This document shows positions 46,982-57,850 of a DNA stretch of 64,000 nt, piece after piece. Below the pieces are notes generated by a model. The model searched no databases, had not been told where the DNA came from, and saw only the letters and a list, made by a program, of their open reading frames with translations. Made by a program: the position numbers and the translations under genes. How positions within the stretch are numbered: the first letter of the stretch is position 1; each line of letters begins with the position of its first letter. Source of the DNA: Pteria penguin. Its lineage: Eukaryota > Mollusca > Bivalvia > Pterioida > Pteriidae. Location of the stretch: assembly GCA_035048485.1 (NCBI GenBank), contig CM068587.1, positions 53,477,501 to 53,541,500 of the forward strand. Reading direction: 5' to 3'.

Positions 46982-49394
46982 ATGGAAACGCTTTGGATAT
47001 CAACATTTATTTTCCTGTGTGCTTTTGTAACTGAAGGTAAAGGAATGAATTTTCGTAATTGATTTTAAAATGCACTTAACATATACCTTTTACATTACTG
47101 TATATATTTATTGATGGAATAGTGTTAAGAATAAAATTTAGCCACTGTGTTGTTACTCTAAAGTGACCCCCTTTAAATGTTTCGGAATACAAGTCCATGA
47201 GTTGAATTTTCTTGTTCGATGAGCCTTTTTGATTAACCATGCATACATGAATGAACTTAAAATGATTTCCGTATCACTCTCAAATTCCAGGCAGTGCAGA
47301 TTGTCCGAATGGCTACCTCAGACACGATGATTCCTGTTACAAATTTTATGTTGGAATCCATGCTGCCTGGGCTGAAGCAACTGTAAGTTACCATACACAT
47401 TAAGGAATGTTTGTAAGTCAGACCTTATCGACTTTAAATGGATATATAGATGTGTTGCTGGAATTGGGTATACTTTTACGGCCATCCAATACATTATGGG
47501 TATCATTTTCCCCTTAGATATATATCAATAGGTATCTTTCTATTCACAAAATATATGAATAGTTGCAATGGGTATGCTTTTTACTATGATCAGTATAGGA
47601 ATGGGTATGTTTTACACTTTGTTCAATATATAAATGGGTAGGGTGCCAGCGACTCCAGCCACACGTCCGTACCCAATATCATTGGCAGTTACTCACCCAC
47701 CCACCCAGGTGCCTAAAATAATTCGAAAAATTAACATATTTTTGGTCATGAATGCAATATAAAGCAGAAATAGAATGATCACAGGAACTATTTTTTCAAC
47801 TAGTTGCATAAGTCACCAAAATTACTAGATAGTCGAAAACTTCCTACGACATATTTATTTATACTAATCCCTTTTTGCTTTATTTTTTTGGTGGATTCCT
47901 TATGCAGGATCAAGTCAGACCTTCTACTTCCTCTCATTTGTACTTTCGACCAGTACTACTGATGAACGATTTACACAAAAACGCACGTACAGTATTTTAG
48001 TAATTCACATAGGGCTGTGTATTGTTTCTAGATGTACTGCGAGTTATTTGGTTCTAAACTGGCAATAATTTCATCAGCAAGGGAGCAAAATTTTGTTCAG
48101 GGACTACTGCGTTCAGAATTCAGAAAAGGTGAGCAAATACAATCAAACCTATTTAGTTACAAATCACCTGTCTTAAAAGACCACGTTACTCTGTTCCTTA
48201 ATGACAATTATCTATACACAATTCAAATGTATGTGTTTCATTGTATGTAGATATGTGGGATTATGTGATACATAAATAACTGAACTGCGCCGTCATAAAT
48301 GAACTTCATATATGTTTATCATAATAACACATTTCAAAAGGTGTCTGTTTTATAAAGTTTTCATGCCCGGGAGAAGTAAGCGTCTCCTGAATGGCTAGTT
48401 ACAACCGACAAGGATGTCCTTACATACAGAAGAGACAAATTTAACTCAGCACTGCATACATAAATGAATGTGAACCAACACTGTGTAGAAAGTGACATTG
48501 CCACACAACATAAAAAACTCTCCCGCGAACAAAGTACAACGTATTTATTCTTAAACAATAGTAGTCAGTCCCTATTGACAAACAACAATCTCTTCTGTAC
48601 AACATGGTTTATATTTCAGGTATTTCTGACGGTGTCTGGTTAGATGGGACAGATGCCCTGGTCGAAGGAGAATGGATTTGGATGGGAACGTCACAGAGAA
48701 TTGACAATAACTCTTCATATTCTAACTGGGCTCCAGGACGACCTAATGACTACGGCCCATCAGGAGAAGACTGCCTCGCCGCTCTGCACCGTTATCAATA
48801 TCAATGGGACGACTTGAAATGTAATATGCCACAAAACTTCCTATGTGAGAAGAGGTGAACTTTATTTTACGGGAAAATGTGTCTTATTGAAATGATAAAA
48901 ATTATTTAATTGCTGGACATGACCAGTAAACATAGATCTAGTATTTAGATTACGCGACTCAGCGCAGCATTAAAAATCACAAGTAAAAACTCCCATAAGT
49001 GATCCATAAGCAAAACAATGGGCTTATCAATTCGTTAGAACAGTAGATAAAAATTGGTCGAAATGAATGAAATGCTGACGAGAATGTGCATAATGACCTG
49101 TAATTTCAAACATTTTAAAAGTTTGAATCTTTAAATTTACCCTTAAAGTATGCACGTCAAACGTAATTGATGGTAATACTCTGTTGGTGTTTTGGTTTGT
49201 TTGTTTGTTTGGTTTTTTTTTTTTGGGGGGGGGGGGGGTTATTATTTTGTTCCATTTAAATCACAGTACATATTGTTAGTTATCTCGATCTCGTGACAAT
49301 GTTTTCGCATGTGGTATGATACAAACAATGTAAATAATTTCTTTTAAATTTCTAATCTTATTTTATCTCTTCCAATTTCAGTGCAAGAACATGA
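46982..49394 (+). CDS. C-type lectin C, secreted, 163 aa, 5 exons
   Basis: Exons: 46982-47036, 47291-47382, 48032-48128, 48620-48854, 49382-49394; sum 492 nt ending TGA. Exon 1 is a signal peptide (LWISTFIFLCAFVTEG) ending in phase 1. Exon 2 starts the CRD (ADCPNGYLRHDDSCYKFY); exon 3 MYCELFGSKLAIISSAREQN; exon 4 has DGVWLDGTDALVEGEWIW, RPN at 122-124 replacing EPN, EDCL and WDD at 144-146 replacing WND, then NFLCEK. Both sugar-contact motifs are therefore altered. The terminal exon adds only four residues. Unlike lectins A and B the signal peptide and first CRD strand are separated by an intron. Likely an extracellular recognition protein of innate immunity. Confidence 0.9.
47449..47671 (-). 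mobile_element. Short TIR element in lectin C intron 2
   Basis: On -, GGACGTGTGGCTGGAGTCGC at one end and, inverted, GATGTGTTGCTGGAATTGGG at the other. Interior words (ATACCCATTCCTATACTGAT, GGGGAAAATGATACCCAT) match 60650-61037. Confidence 0.7.
48366..48500 (-). repeat. Partial core-motif repeat in lectin C intron 3
   Basis: GCCCGGGAGAAGTAAGCGTC, TGGCTAGTTACAACCGAC and ATGTCCTTACATACAGA match the 5938-6120 repeat. Confidence 0.7.
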
Positions 49395-49400
49395 TCAAGA

Positions 49401-49406
49401 AATAAA
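49401..49406 (+). terminator. Polyadenylation signal of lectin C
   Basis: AATAAA seven bases past the stop codon of the last exon, so the 3' UTR would be very short. Confidence 0.65.
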
Positions 49407-49705
49407 AAACGTTATTACTGTTACGCATTATTTGTCATTTTCTTGTCCATGTTTCTTTTTAATTATTGTTCGGTATATGTAATTTTTCTACCAAACTGGG
49501 ATTTTATCAAGTCTTAATTACCTCAGTTTTAATAGTTAAAGACCGTATGGATCTGTGTTGAAGCATGGACTTATAAGTCATATGGAAGCATTTCAGACCC
49601 TGACTTACCATTCAATAAATGTGTTAATTTTAAATATGTTACAAATCTACATATCTGTTCTTTATTCTAATAAAAATCTTGAGTGAATTGTAATGACTAC
49701 GAACT

Positions 49706-50736
49706 GACGGTGGTTGTGACCGGTCAGTAGGGAATGCTTACCCTTCCAGGACACATGATCCCTCAGACTTACGGTGGATGTGACCGGTCAATGGGTATGC
49801 TTACTCCTCCATGACACCTAATCCCTCAGACTTGCGGCGGATGTGATCGGTCAGTAGGGGATGTTTACTCCTCCATGACATCTGATCCCTCAGACTCACG
49901 GTGGGTGTGATCGGTCAGTAGGGGATGCTTACTCCTCCATGACACCTGAACGCTCAGACTCACGGCTGATGTGAACGGTCAGTAGGGAATGCTTACTCCT
50001 CCATGACACCTGATCCCTCAGTCTGACGGCGGATGTGATTGGTCAATAGGGTGCTTCCTCCTCCATGACACCTGATCCCTCAGACTGACGGCGGATGTGA
50101 CCGGTCGGTAGAGGATGCTTACTCCTCCATGGTACGTGATCCTTCACTCTGACGGAGGGTGTGACCGGTCAGTAGGGGATGCTCATTCCTCCATTACACC
50201 CGATCCTTCAGTCTGACGGCGGATGTGACCGGTCAGTAGGGAATACGTACTCCTCCATGACACTTGATCCCTCAGACTGACAGCAGATGTGACCGGTTAG
50301 TAGAGGATGCTTACTCCTCCATGGTACGTGATCCTTCAGTCTCCTGGCGGGTGTGACCGGTCAGTAGGGGATGATTACTCCTCCATGACACCTGATTCCT
50401 CACTGACGGCGGATGTGACCGGTCAGTAGGGAATGCTTACTCCTCCATGACATCTGATCCCTCAGACTCACGGCGGGTGTGATCGGTCAGTAGGGGATGC
50501 TTACTCCTCCATGACACCTGAACGCTCAGACTCACGGCTGATGTGAACGGTCAGTAGGGGATGCTTACTCCTCCATGACACCCGATTCCTCACTCTGACG
50601 GCGGATGTGACCGGTCAGTAGGGGATGCTTACTCCTCCATGACACCCGATTCCTCACTCTGACGGCGGATGTGACCGGTCAGTAGGGGATGCTTACTCCT
50701 CCATGGCACCTGAACGCTCAGACTCATGCAATTTTG
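49706..50736 (+). repeat. 64-bp satellite array 1, about 16 units, core-related
   Basis: Consensus pieces: GACCGGTCAGTAGGGGATGC, TTACTCCTCCATGACACCTG, ATCCCTCAGACTSACGGCGG, ATGT. Units diverge at scattered positions. The block GGGGATGCTTACTCCTCC is the same hairpin with YGCTYAC loop as in the dispersed core (e.g. GGAGATGCTCACTCTCC at 60451), and ACACCTGATCCCTC parallels GCACCTGATCTCAC. Not a CRISPR array: the units are contiguous without spacers. Confidence 0.95.
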
Positions 50737-51366
50737 TTGAGGCAATGCACAATTATATAATGTTGCAGAAAACCCGCCAAAACTTAACATAACGTCATTG
50801 TGACGTCACTATGGCCCAGTGCATTATATGAAGCGGGAGACACTGCAAAACCCAACATGCCAAAAACGCTATAGTGCAACCTCAACTCCGTTTGTTGTGT
50901 AATTTCACATAAAGACTGTTCTATACCTATTTGAAATTCGTCTTGCTGGGCCTAACTTTTAGATTATAAATTTTCAACAGAATTTCAATTTAATTAGATA
51001 ATGTGTTATAATACTACATCATTCAACAATTCCATCGCAGTATTTATACGCAATTACAGCCTCTTAGAAGTTGGGCACAGCTATAAATATTATTGATAGG
51101 TTTCCATTTATTACTTATAACAAATGTTTATTACCAAATTGGGCAATATGCCCTTGCACTTGTTGAATGTTTGTCAATGCTACATGTGCTATATGTAGCA
51201 GTCACGTGATTGCAAACAACTAAGGATAAAATTTCAATGTGTGGAAAAGTAAATTTGTTAAACAATGTACATTTTTACCATTTTTGCAGAAATAATTAAT
51301 TCTATTTCTTATGTAGTTTTCAATGTAGACTATATATTGTCAATCACGCCGTGGAGTGCCTTAACG
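50737..51366. mobile_element. 630-bp insert splitting the satellite
   Basis: Non-coding. It interrupts a monomer between GCTCAGACTCA and CGGCTGATGTGAAC, which are contiguous in intact units, so the array was split by insertion. The ends show weak inverted similarity (TTGTTGAGGCAATGCAC against ACGTTAAGGCACTCCAC on the complement). Family unknown. Confidence 0.6.
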
Positions 51367-51373
51367 TTACTGC

Positions 51374-52072
51374 GCACGGCTGATGTGAACAGTCAGTAGG
51401 GAATGCTTACTCCTCCATGACACCTGATCCCTCAGTCTGACGGCGGATGTGATCGGTCAATAGGGTGCTTCCTCCTCCATGACACCTGATCCTTCAGACG
51501 CGCGGCAGATGTGACCAGTCAGTAGGGAATGTTTACTCCTCTATGACACCTGATCCCTCAGACTCGCGATGGATGTGATTGGTCGGTAGGGGATGCTTTC
51601 TCCTCCATGACACCTGATCCCTCAGACTCACGGCGGGTGTGACCGGTCAGTAGGGGATGCTTACTCCTCCCTGGCATCTGATCCCTCAGACTCGCGGTGG
51701 ATGTGATTGGTCGGTAGGGGATGCTTTCTCCTCCATGACACCTGATCCCTCAGACTCACGGCTGATGTGACCGGTCAGTAGGGGATGCTTACTCCTCCCT
51801 GGCATCTGATCCCTCAGACTCGCGGTGGATGTGATCGGTCAGTAGGGGATGCTTACTCCTCCATGACATCTGATCCCTCAGACTCACGGCGGGTGTGACC
51901 GGTCAATAGGGAATGCTTACTCCTCCATGACATCTGATCCCTCAGACTCACGGCGGGTGTGACCGGTCAGTAGGGAATGCTTTCTCCCTTATGTTATCTG
52001 ATCCTGTTTACATCTGGCGAGTACCACCTGTCAGAAGGTGACCGGCCAGTAGGGAATGCTTACTCTCATTCT
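51374..52072 (+). repeat. 64-bp satellite array 2, about 11 units
   Basis: Continuation of array 1 after the insert. Units 4-5 and 6-7 form a repeated 128-bp dimer (one with GATGCTTTCTCCTCC, the next with CTCCTCCCTGGCATCTG), an incipient higher-order repeat. The last two units are degenerate. Confidence 0.93.
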
Positions 52073-52083
52073 CTCTATTTTCA

Positions 52084-52347
52084 AGCCGGCGTGGTCTAGT
52101 GGTATCGTGCTGGACTCCTGATCGGGAGGCCGGGGTTCAAGTCCCGCTCTGGTCATGCCGGTGCCCTGTCTTTTGGAAGACCGAGGCCCCGTGTCGTGGT
52201 ATGCATCGCACGTTAAAGATCCCTCGCTGCTTCGGATGGGTCCGTTGCAAAAGTCAAAATTTGTATGTCCCGCATCAGGCAGATGCCGTCACCATATACG
52301 TGAAATATTCGTGGTGTGACGTTAAACAAAAATCAATCAATCAATCA
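52084..52347 (+). mobile_element. tRNA-derived SINE abutting satellite
   Basis: The head GCCGGCGTGGTCTAGTGG has B-box GGTTCAAGTCC, the shared body and an AAATCAATCAATCAATCAG tail. Starts about 12 bp after the last satellite-like unit. Confidence 0.92.
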
Positions 52348-52349
52348 GT

Positions 52350-53330
52350 CTCTCTATTTCCCAAGCAGTTTCTCTTTATGCATTGTATTTGAAGTTCCAT
52401 ACTTTTAAATCTATGAAACTTAGGGATTATTTGGAATGATAATAATTATCAAACAGTAAAATCAGAAATGATTGCCACCTGAAATAAAACCATCTCTACT
52501 CGACTCGTAGTCTCTGTATCTAAGAGGTTAGCATGATGTAACTGAAAAACCATTGAAAGATATATATAAATCCAAACCAAGTAAAGCAAATTTAAACCAA
52601 ATTCCAGTCCCAAAATGTGGAACACGGTTACTAGTGTTTTGACCAAGGTATGCCACAGGCACTGCATAGCGTGAAGAGTGCCTTTTGACTATCCAAAGCC
52701 CCCTATATCGTTTCGTTCCCTTTCTCCTAAGATAAGATCACAGTCAGAATGCGACCGCTTGAACCAGTATTATCTACAAGTGCCGTTGATAATCAAAGGA
52801 AAATAAAGTACCAGCATGTAAAGCAATATCTAACCTTTTGCTGTCTTCAAAATTTCATTCAAGCATGTTTGAAAGCGGCAAGAAACGCAAATGCGAACGG
52901 CACAACAGTTTGTTCGCCAGCTGCTCGCCATGCTGATTCAACTTTGGCAAGGTATTAAAACAAGCTCGGTATAATGACAAGATTGACAAGAGCGTGATAA
53001 AAATGGATATTAAAGCGATAAAATGGAAGGAAGATTTAATGTTTTTCGTTTGTAGTCATAAACTAGATTCGATCTAAATTAAGCTACCGTTCGGAATCTC
53101 TCTAGCGTTAATCCAGCAAACAAGGTAAATTATGTAAATAAACCTGTTATAGACTGCTGGCCAGCTCTGCCAGTGGGTATGCAGGATAAATTGTAGTCAT
53201 GGCAGAGGCCGATAGATGTGTATTCTTAGTCACATGACCTATCATACATTTTATTTATCTATGCATTTATTTATTTGTTTCGTTGCTATCTTTCGGTCAT
53301 TTATGGCGAAATAGTCAGCCAGGAGATGCT
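52350..53330. other. No gene seen
   Basis: No exon with supporting splice sites. The open frame at 52749-52958 has no recognisable domain. Confidence 0.45.
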
Positions 53331-53335
53331 CTGTC

Positions 53336-53827
53336 GAGTCAAGGGGATGCGCTATGTAAATTCTCTATTTCCTCTTGACTGATTGCATTCAAAGGTCGTG
53401 GGTTTTGATGGCACCACCAAGCGAAAAGTATTCAATATACTACTAACCAATCGATCAATGAGATAATACCTGACTTTGCGAACTTGGTTACGAAGAAAAA
53501 CAATAATGGTTAAACTCGTCTGCTCGGTGTATCGTATAAAATTTCTGAAATGTTTTCTAAAGACAGCCTTAAAGATTTTCAATCAAAAGGCACAGAGGCT
53601 TTAATGAAAGGGAAAGATACTTTCATTCCGTCGATCACATGCACTGTATCCATTATTTTCGTTTCGTCATACGATTTGTTTCAAGGCTTCTGATCCGTTT
53701 TTGCAGAGACATATATACACATATATACATGTCTCTGGTTCATGTGCTGAGCACGAATTGGCCCACGACCATTGAATGTAATCAGTCAAGGGGAGAGAGA
53801 AGTTTACGTAGCGCATCCCCTTGACTC
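53336..53827. mobile_element. 492-bp element with about 75-bp TIRs
   Basis: Left GAGTCAAGGGGATGCGCTAT, then CTTGACTGATTGCATTCAAA and GGTCGTGGG. The right end reads the same on the complement (GAGTCAAGGGGATGCGCTAC ... GGTCGTGGG) with few changes. Non-coding interior. Foldback or MITE type. Confidence 0.88.
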
Positions 53828-53869
53828 GTGAAAATGAATTCTCCTGTGCATCCTGATCAGCAAAGCTGG

Positions 53870-54126
53870 TCTGACTGAGTCAATTAGGTGCTGGGCTAGT
53901 GACCGAAAGGTCACGGGTTTAACTTCCGTAGTCATACCTGTGTCATGTCGTTGGGATGAGACATTAAAATACCTAGGCCCCGTGTCACGGTAGGCGTGCC
54001 ACGTAAATGATCCCTCACTACTTGGGGGTGGGTCCGTTGCATAGGTAAAAATTTTTGTGCAATGCATTAGGCAGATGCCGTCACCATATACGTGAAATAA
54101 TGGTGGAGTGACGTAAAACAATAATT
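53870..54126 (+). mobile_element. tRNA-derived SINE, family 1
   Basis: GGCTAGTGACCGAAAGGTCA head, TAGGCGTGCCACGTAAATGA, GCATTAGGCAGATGCCGTCA and a short degraded AAAACAATAAT tail. About 250 bp upstream of lectin D. Confidence 0.88.
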
Positions 54127-54372
54127 AGCCATTCCAACCACCCTGATCAGCAGTGATCCATGGATGTGCAGCTTGGTTAATTGTTGTAAGTGTCACTGTG
54201 ACAAAACACGGATGGTTTTTGTATTCTACCGAGGTAAGTTGTGAATATCACAGCAAAACACGACCAGTTACTTTCGTACTGTAATTTGGTGAACGGTAAG
54301 GGGCAGGTGCAGAATTGTGACCAGTGTACGTGGACTATATACAACACTGCCTTTGTATATGGAGGAGATAAC

Positions 54373-55078
54373 ATGGCGCTATCAAATCTAGGTCTGCTAG
54401 GATTTATTCTGGTAACAGGAATAGTGTCAGGTATGTAACACCATTCAAACTCCTGTTTGTGGTTACAATAAATATACTTATTTCAATTTTCCGCGGTATA
54501 ATAAGGTATACTGATATAATGTTTAAGAGATGAATAATTGAGAATTCCAAATGTCATTTGTAATACACAAGAGATCCAAGTCTTTGACGTAACACACCAG
54601 GAGCGTTTAAATACAAATAACACAAACGAATCCTGAAATAATGTATTCAACGTAAACACGCAGAATGGTATGAAGAGGCAATCACTTTCCAGGAAACACA
54701 GAGGAGTTCTAGGTACAAAAATGTCAAGAATTCTGCAAAAGTTACATTTTTAGCGATTTTATAAGTGGAAACTTGCATATATCTTTTCCATTTAATGATT
54801 CCATTGATTTGAATTTTCAGATATAATCCAATAGACCTATACTTTTAGATATAGTCCAATAGACATATATCTTCAGTTTTTGAATTTTTGTGGCTGAATC
54901 TGTGATATCGTTTTGTAAGAATTATATTCAATGCTATCTTTATAATATAATTGTTTGCGAGTTTCATCGTCTTTTGTAGTTGTAAGTGACTGTCCAAATG
55001 GATATGTACGCCATGATGATTCCTGCTACAAACTATTCTCTAAGCTCAAAGCCACGTGGATGGAAGCTGTGGTAAACT

Positions 55079-55145
<67 letters not shown>

Positions 55146-55147
55146 AA

Positions 55148-55225
<78 letters not shown>

Positions 55226-56485
55226 AGCGACCTTTGACTTACAATTTTATATGCATTCTGCTGATTTCAGATGTACTGCAAAGTGTTCGGTTCTCATTTA
55301 GCGATAATAGAGACAGCCAGAGAGCAGAACTTCTTGGAAGGATACCTGCAGAATGAGTACAATTCACGTGAGTCCTCTAAAGTTCGTCTCAAGTTTACAA
55401 CCACGCCGGAAATGTAGTTTATTTTTATTTGTTTGTTTAGTAAATGTTTCTTTTCTCTACGTCACACCAAATGTTTTCCAGATATAATGTGATGGTATGT
55501 AATTGATGCGCTGCTCAAACCTTTCCACTTGTACATCAGATCCACCAGAGTGATCGAAATCTTTAGCGTACTAACCCTGGCCCTGGCATGTGTCAAAACT
55601 ACTCGAGGGATCTTTATTGTACCAAACTTGAACCTGACACACACCAGTCTCATCCGGGGAATTTAAAGATCTTTGACATCTCGACCTTGACACATCAGAC
55701 CCATCCGAAGGACTGGGGTCTTTAACATGCTAATCTTGACCATGACACACATCAGACCCACCCGAGGGGTTGAAATCTTTAATTTGTCGATTTAGACCCT
55801 GACACACTTTAGATCCACCCGAGCAAATGAGATTTTTCACTTGCCGACTTCTACCCTGATACACATAAGATCCATCCGAGGAATTGAGATTTTTCACGTG
55901 CCGACTTCGACCCTGAGACAAATCGCACCCACCCAAAGGATTGAGACTTTTAACATACTAACCCTCACCCTGACATACATCAGATCCACCCGATTTATGA
56001 TGGACTACAAAGCCAGATTTTCCCCCGCGAAATAAACACGGCAACAATATACAACGGATATGTACTATGAGATATTCCTTATTCCCCATCCTATATCCTG
56101 CTATTTTCTAGATATGTCGCCGTTTGTTTGGCTGGGGGCCACAGATGCCCTGACGGAAGGTGAGTGGAAATGGGTGGAAACTGGTGAAGATTTAATACCG
56201 GGAGAGTCGTACACTAAATGGTACCCCGGAGAGCCTAATGCTATAGGCACGTCCGGAGAAGACTGCCTTAATCTATTCCAGAATGAAAAGTTTATGTGGA
56301 ATGACAGCAACTGTGGACTGCATTATAATTTTCTTTGTGAACGCAGGTATCTACCCTTAAACCTTCTATTGAAAGATCAGATCTAGATCAGCTTTTTAAT
56401 TTCTACAGCAATTGACCGTTGATATAAATTTGATCTTCATATTATTTATTTATTTGTAATTCCAATTTATATGTTTATTTATTCT

Positions 56486-56540
<55 letters not shown>

Positions 56541-56631
56541 GTTAGCTAGCTATTTCTTTTATTTATGTATTTATTTATTCCTTTTTAGTGCGACAACCGC
56601 CGTTACATTGCCACCAGAAATTATAGGGTAA
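54373..56631 (+). CDS. C-type lectin D, secreted, 174 aa, 5 exons
   Basis: Exons: 54373-54430, 54980-55071, 55271-55367, 56112-56346, 56589-56631; sum 525 nt, TAA stop. The start at 54373 gives a clean signal peptide (NLGLLGFILVTGIVSG); an in-frame upstream ATG at 54241 would add a hydrophilic extension and is less likely. The CRD follows: SDCPNGYVRHDDSCYKLF, MYCKVFGSHLAIIETAREQN, FVWLGATDAL, EPN at 123-125, EDCL, WND at 145-147, YNFLCE. EPN with WND predicts Ca2+-dependent mannose/GlcNAc-type binding. The tail TAVTLPPEIIG is encoded by the last exon. Architecture matches lectin C. Intron 2 holds a 140-bp CT tract only about 12 bp from the donor. Confidence 0.9.
55084..55224. repeat. (CT)n microsatellite in lectin D intron 2
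   Basis: About 140 bp of CT with one short interruption at 55142-55156. Confidence 0.97.
55480..56000. repeat. Degenerate repeat, about 60-bp period, in lectin D intron 3
   Basis: Words ACACATCAGACCCACCCGAG, GGAATTGAGATTTTTCAC and CTTGACC/CTGACAC recur roughly every 60 bp from about 55530 to 55995. Imperfect tandem array. Confidence 0.75.
56482..56541. repeat. (TATC)n microsatellite
   Basis: About 15 TATC units in the last intron of lectin D. Confidence 0.97.
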
Positions 56632-56682
56632 CGCGATATGAATATTTACGATGTATTGTGATGGAACTCAGCCAATATTGAC

Positions 56683-56688
56683 AATAAA
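56683..56688 (+). terminator. Polyadenylation signal of lectin D
   Basis: AATAAA 51 nt past the stop codon. Confidence 0.6.
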
Positions 56689-56699
56689 AAGACTAAAGC

Positions 56700-57850
56700 A
56701 ATCTCTAAGTTAAAGATTTTGATAATTTCGAAGAAAAATATGTCGAGGCCCATTATACCCTCAGTTCGTGCACAAGGAATCTGAAATTAAGTTAATCTAT
56801 TTACATAATACATATGTTATTTAAAAATGCACACTGGTGTAAGTTACAGAAAGACATTTTATACATCAATGTTCGCGCAAAAGTATATAATCAGTGGCGG
56901 AATTATAGGGGGCAGAAAGGATTTTAACAACACCCCCATCACCACCATACCGTCTAAAAAACAGAAAAAAGAACAGAGACATACAGACAGACAGAGAAAA
57001 GCATCTATAATTATCTACGCGACTGAGAGAATATATGTACATCAGTCTACTCGACATCTCCGGGTCATTTTGGCTAGGTTTACTGCCTCAGCCAACACCC
57101 CTCACCTTTCCTGGCTGAAAGGATCCATGGCAGGCTGCATTCCAGTTTTCAAAACCTCTGTCTAAAGATGCATCTGTACTATACACTAAAAGTAATGCAC
57201 TTGCGAAAAGATAAGACAGGATGGCGGATTTTGCGATCTGTGTAAGAATCATTTCTGATTTAGTTACATTACAGTATCCACCACAAGTACAACAAAATAA
57301 CAGGACAACGCATGAATAACAAAGGTGTCGGTCACACGGCAACTGCGGTACTGAGCTAGGACGTTGAAATTGTGCCATTTTAGGCCCCAAAAGTTTAAAC
57401 CGTCAAACTGTAAGAGCTTTCGGGAACCTGTACCAGCGGGAACCTCAGCTGTCCTAAAACTCCAAGATTTCGTTTCACCACTCCCACCCCCACGTGGGAA
57501 CTGGATCCGCCCCTGATTATATATTTGATATGTGTTGAAAACCATGCCTACTCCATTGATATAAAGGCAACTGCTACTTGTACAGTATCTAATAACCATT
57601 ATATATATAATAAACTTCAAGAAGAATGTCATCATTAAGGAAGTAAATTTAGTCACTTAAGACACAAGGAAGTAGAATCTTTCTATTTCTTTTTTCAAGT
57701 AGATTCGAATTTAAATATTAAAATACACTAAAGAAATGTGTGTGATGTGTCCATGACTGACATAGTGCCGCATGGGCCAAACAGCCCGGGAACTCTGGCC
57801 GCTGACACCCCGTAGTAAATGTTTGATTTCCATACGGGGTAATTAGGGCG
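56700..57850. other. No gene seen
   Basis: Intergenic. A GGGGGCAGAAAGGA-type stretch and a CCCACGTGGGAACTGGATCC stretch look repeat-like but I found no partner copy in the window. Confidence 0.4.

Noticed and set aside
49706..52072. CRISPR-like array
   Set aside because: Repeats are contiguous 64-bp monomers with graded divergence and no unique spacers, and the context is eukaryotic.
52749..52958. 69-aa frame
   Set aside because: No signal, domain or paralogue in the window; chance frame.
54241..54372. Upstream ATG extending lectin D
   Set aside because: It would put a 44-residue hydrophilic stretch before a clear signal peptide; the internal ATG at 54373 fits the family.
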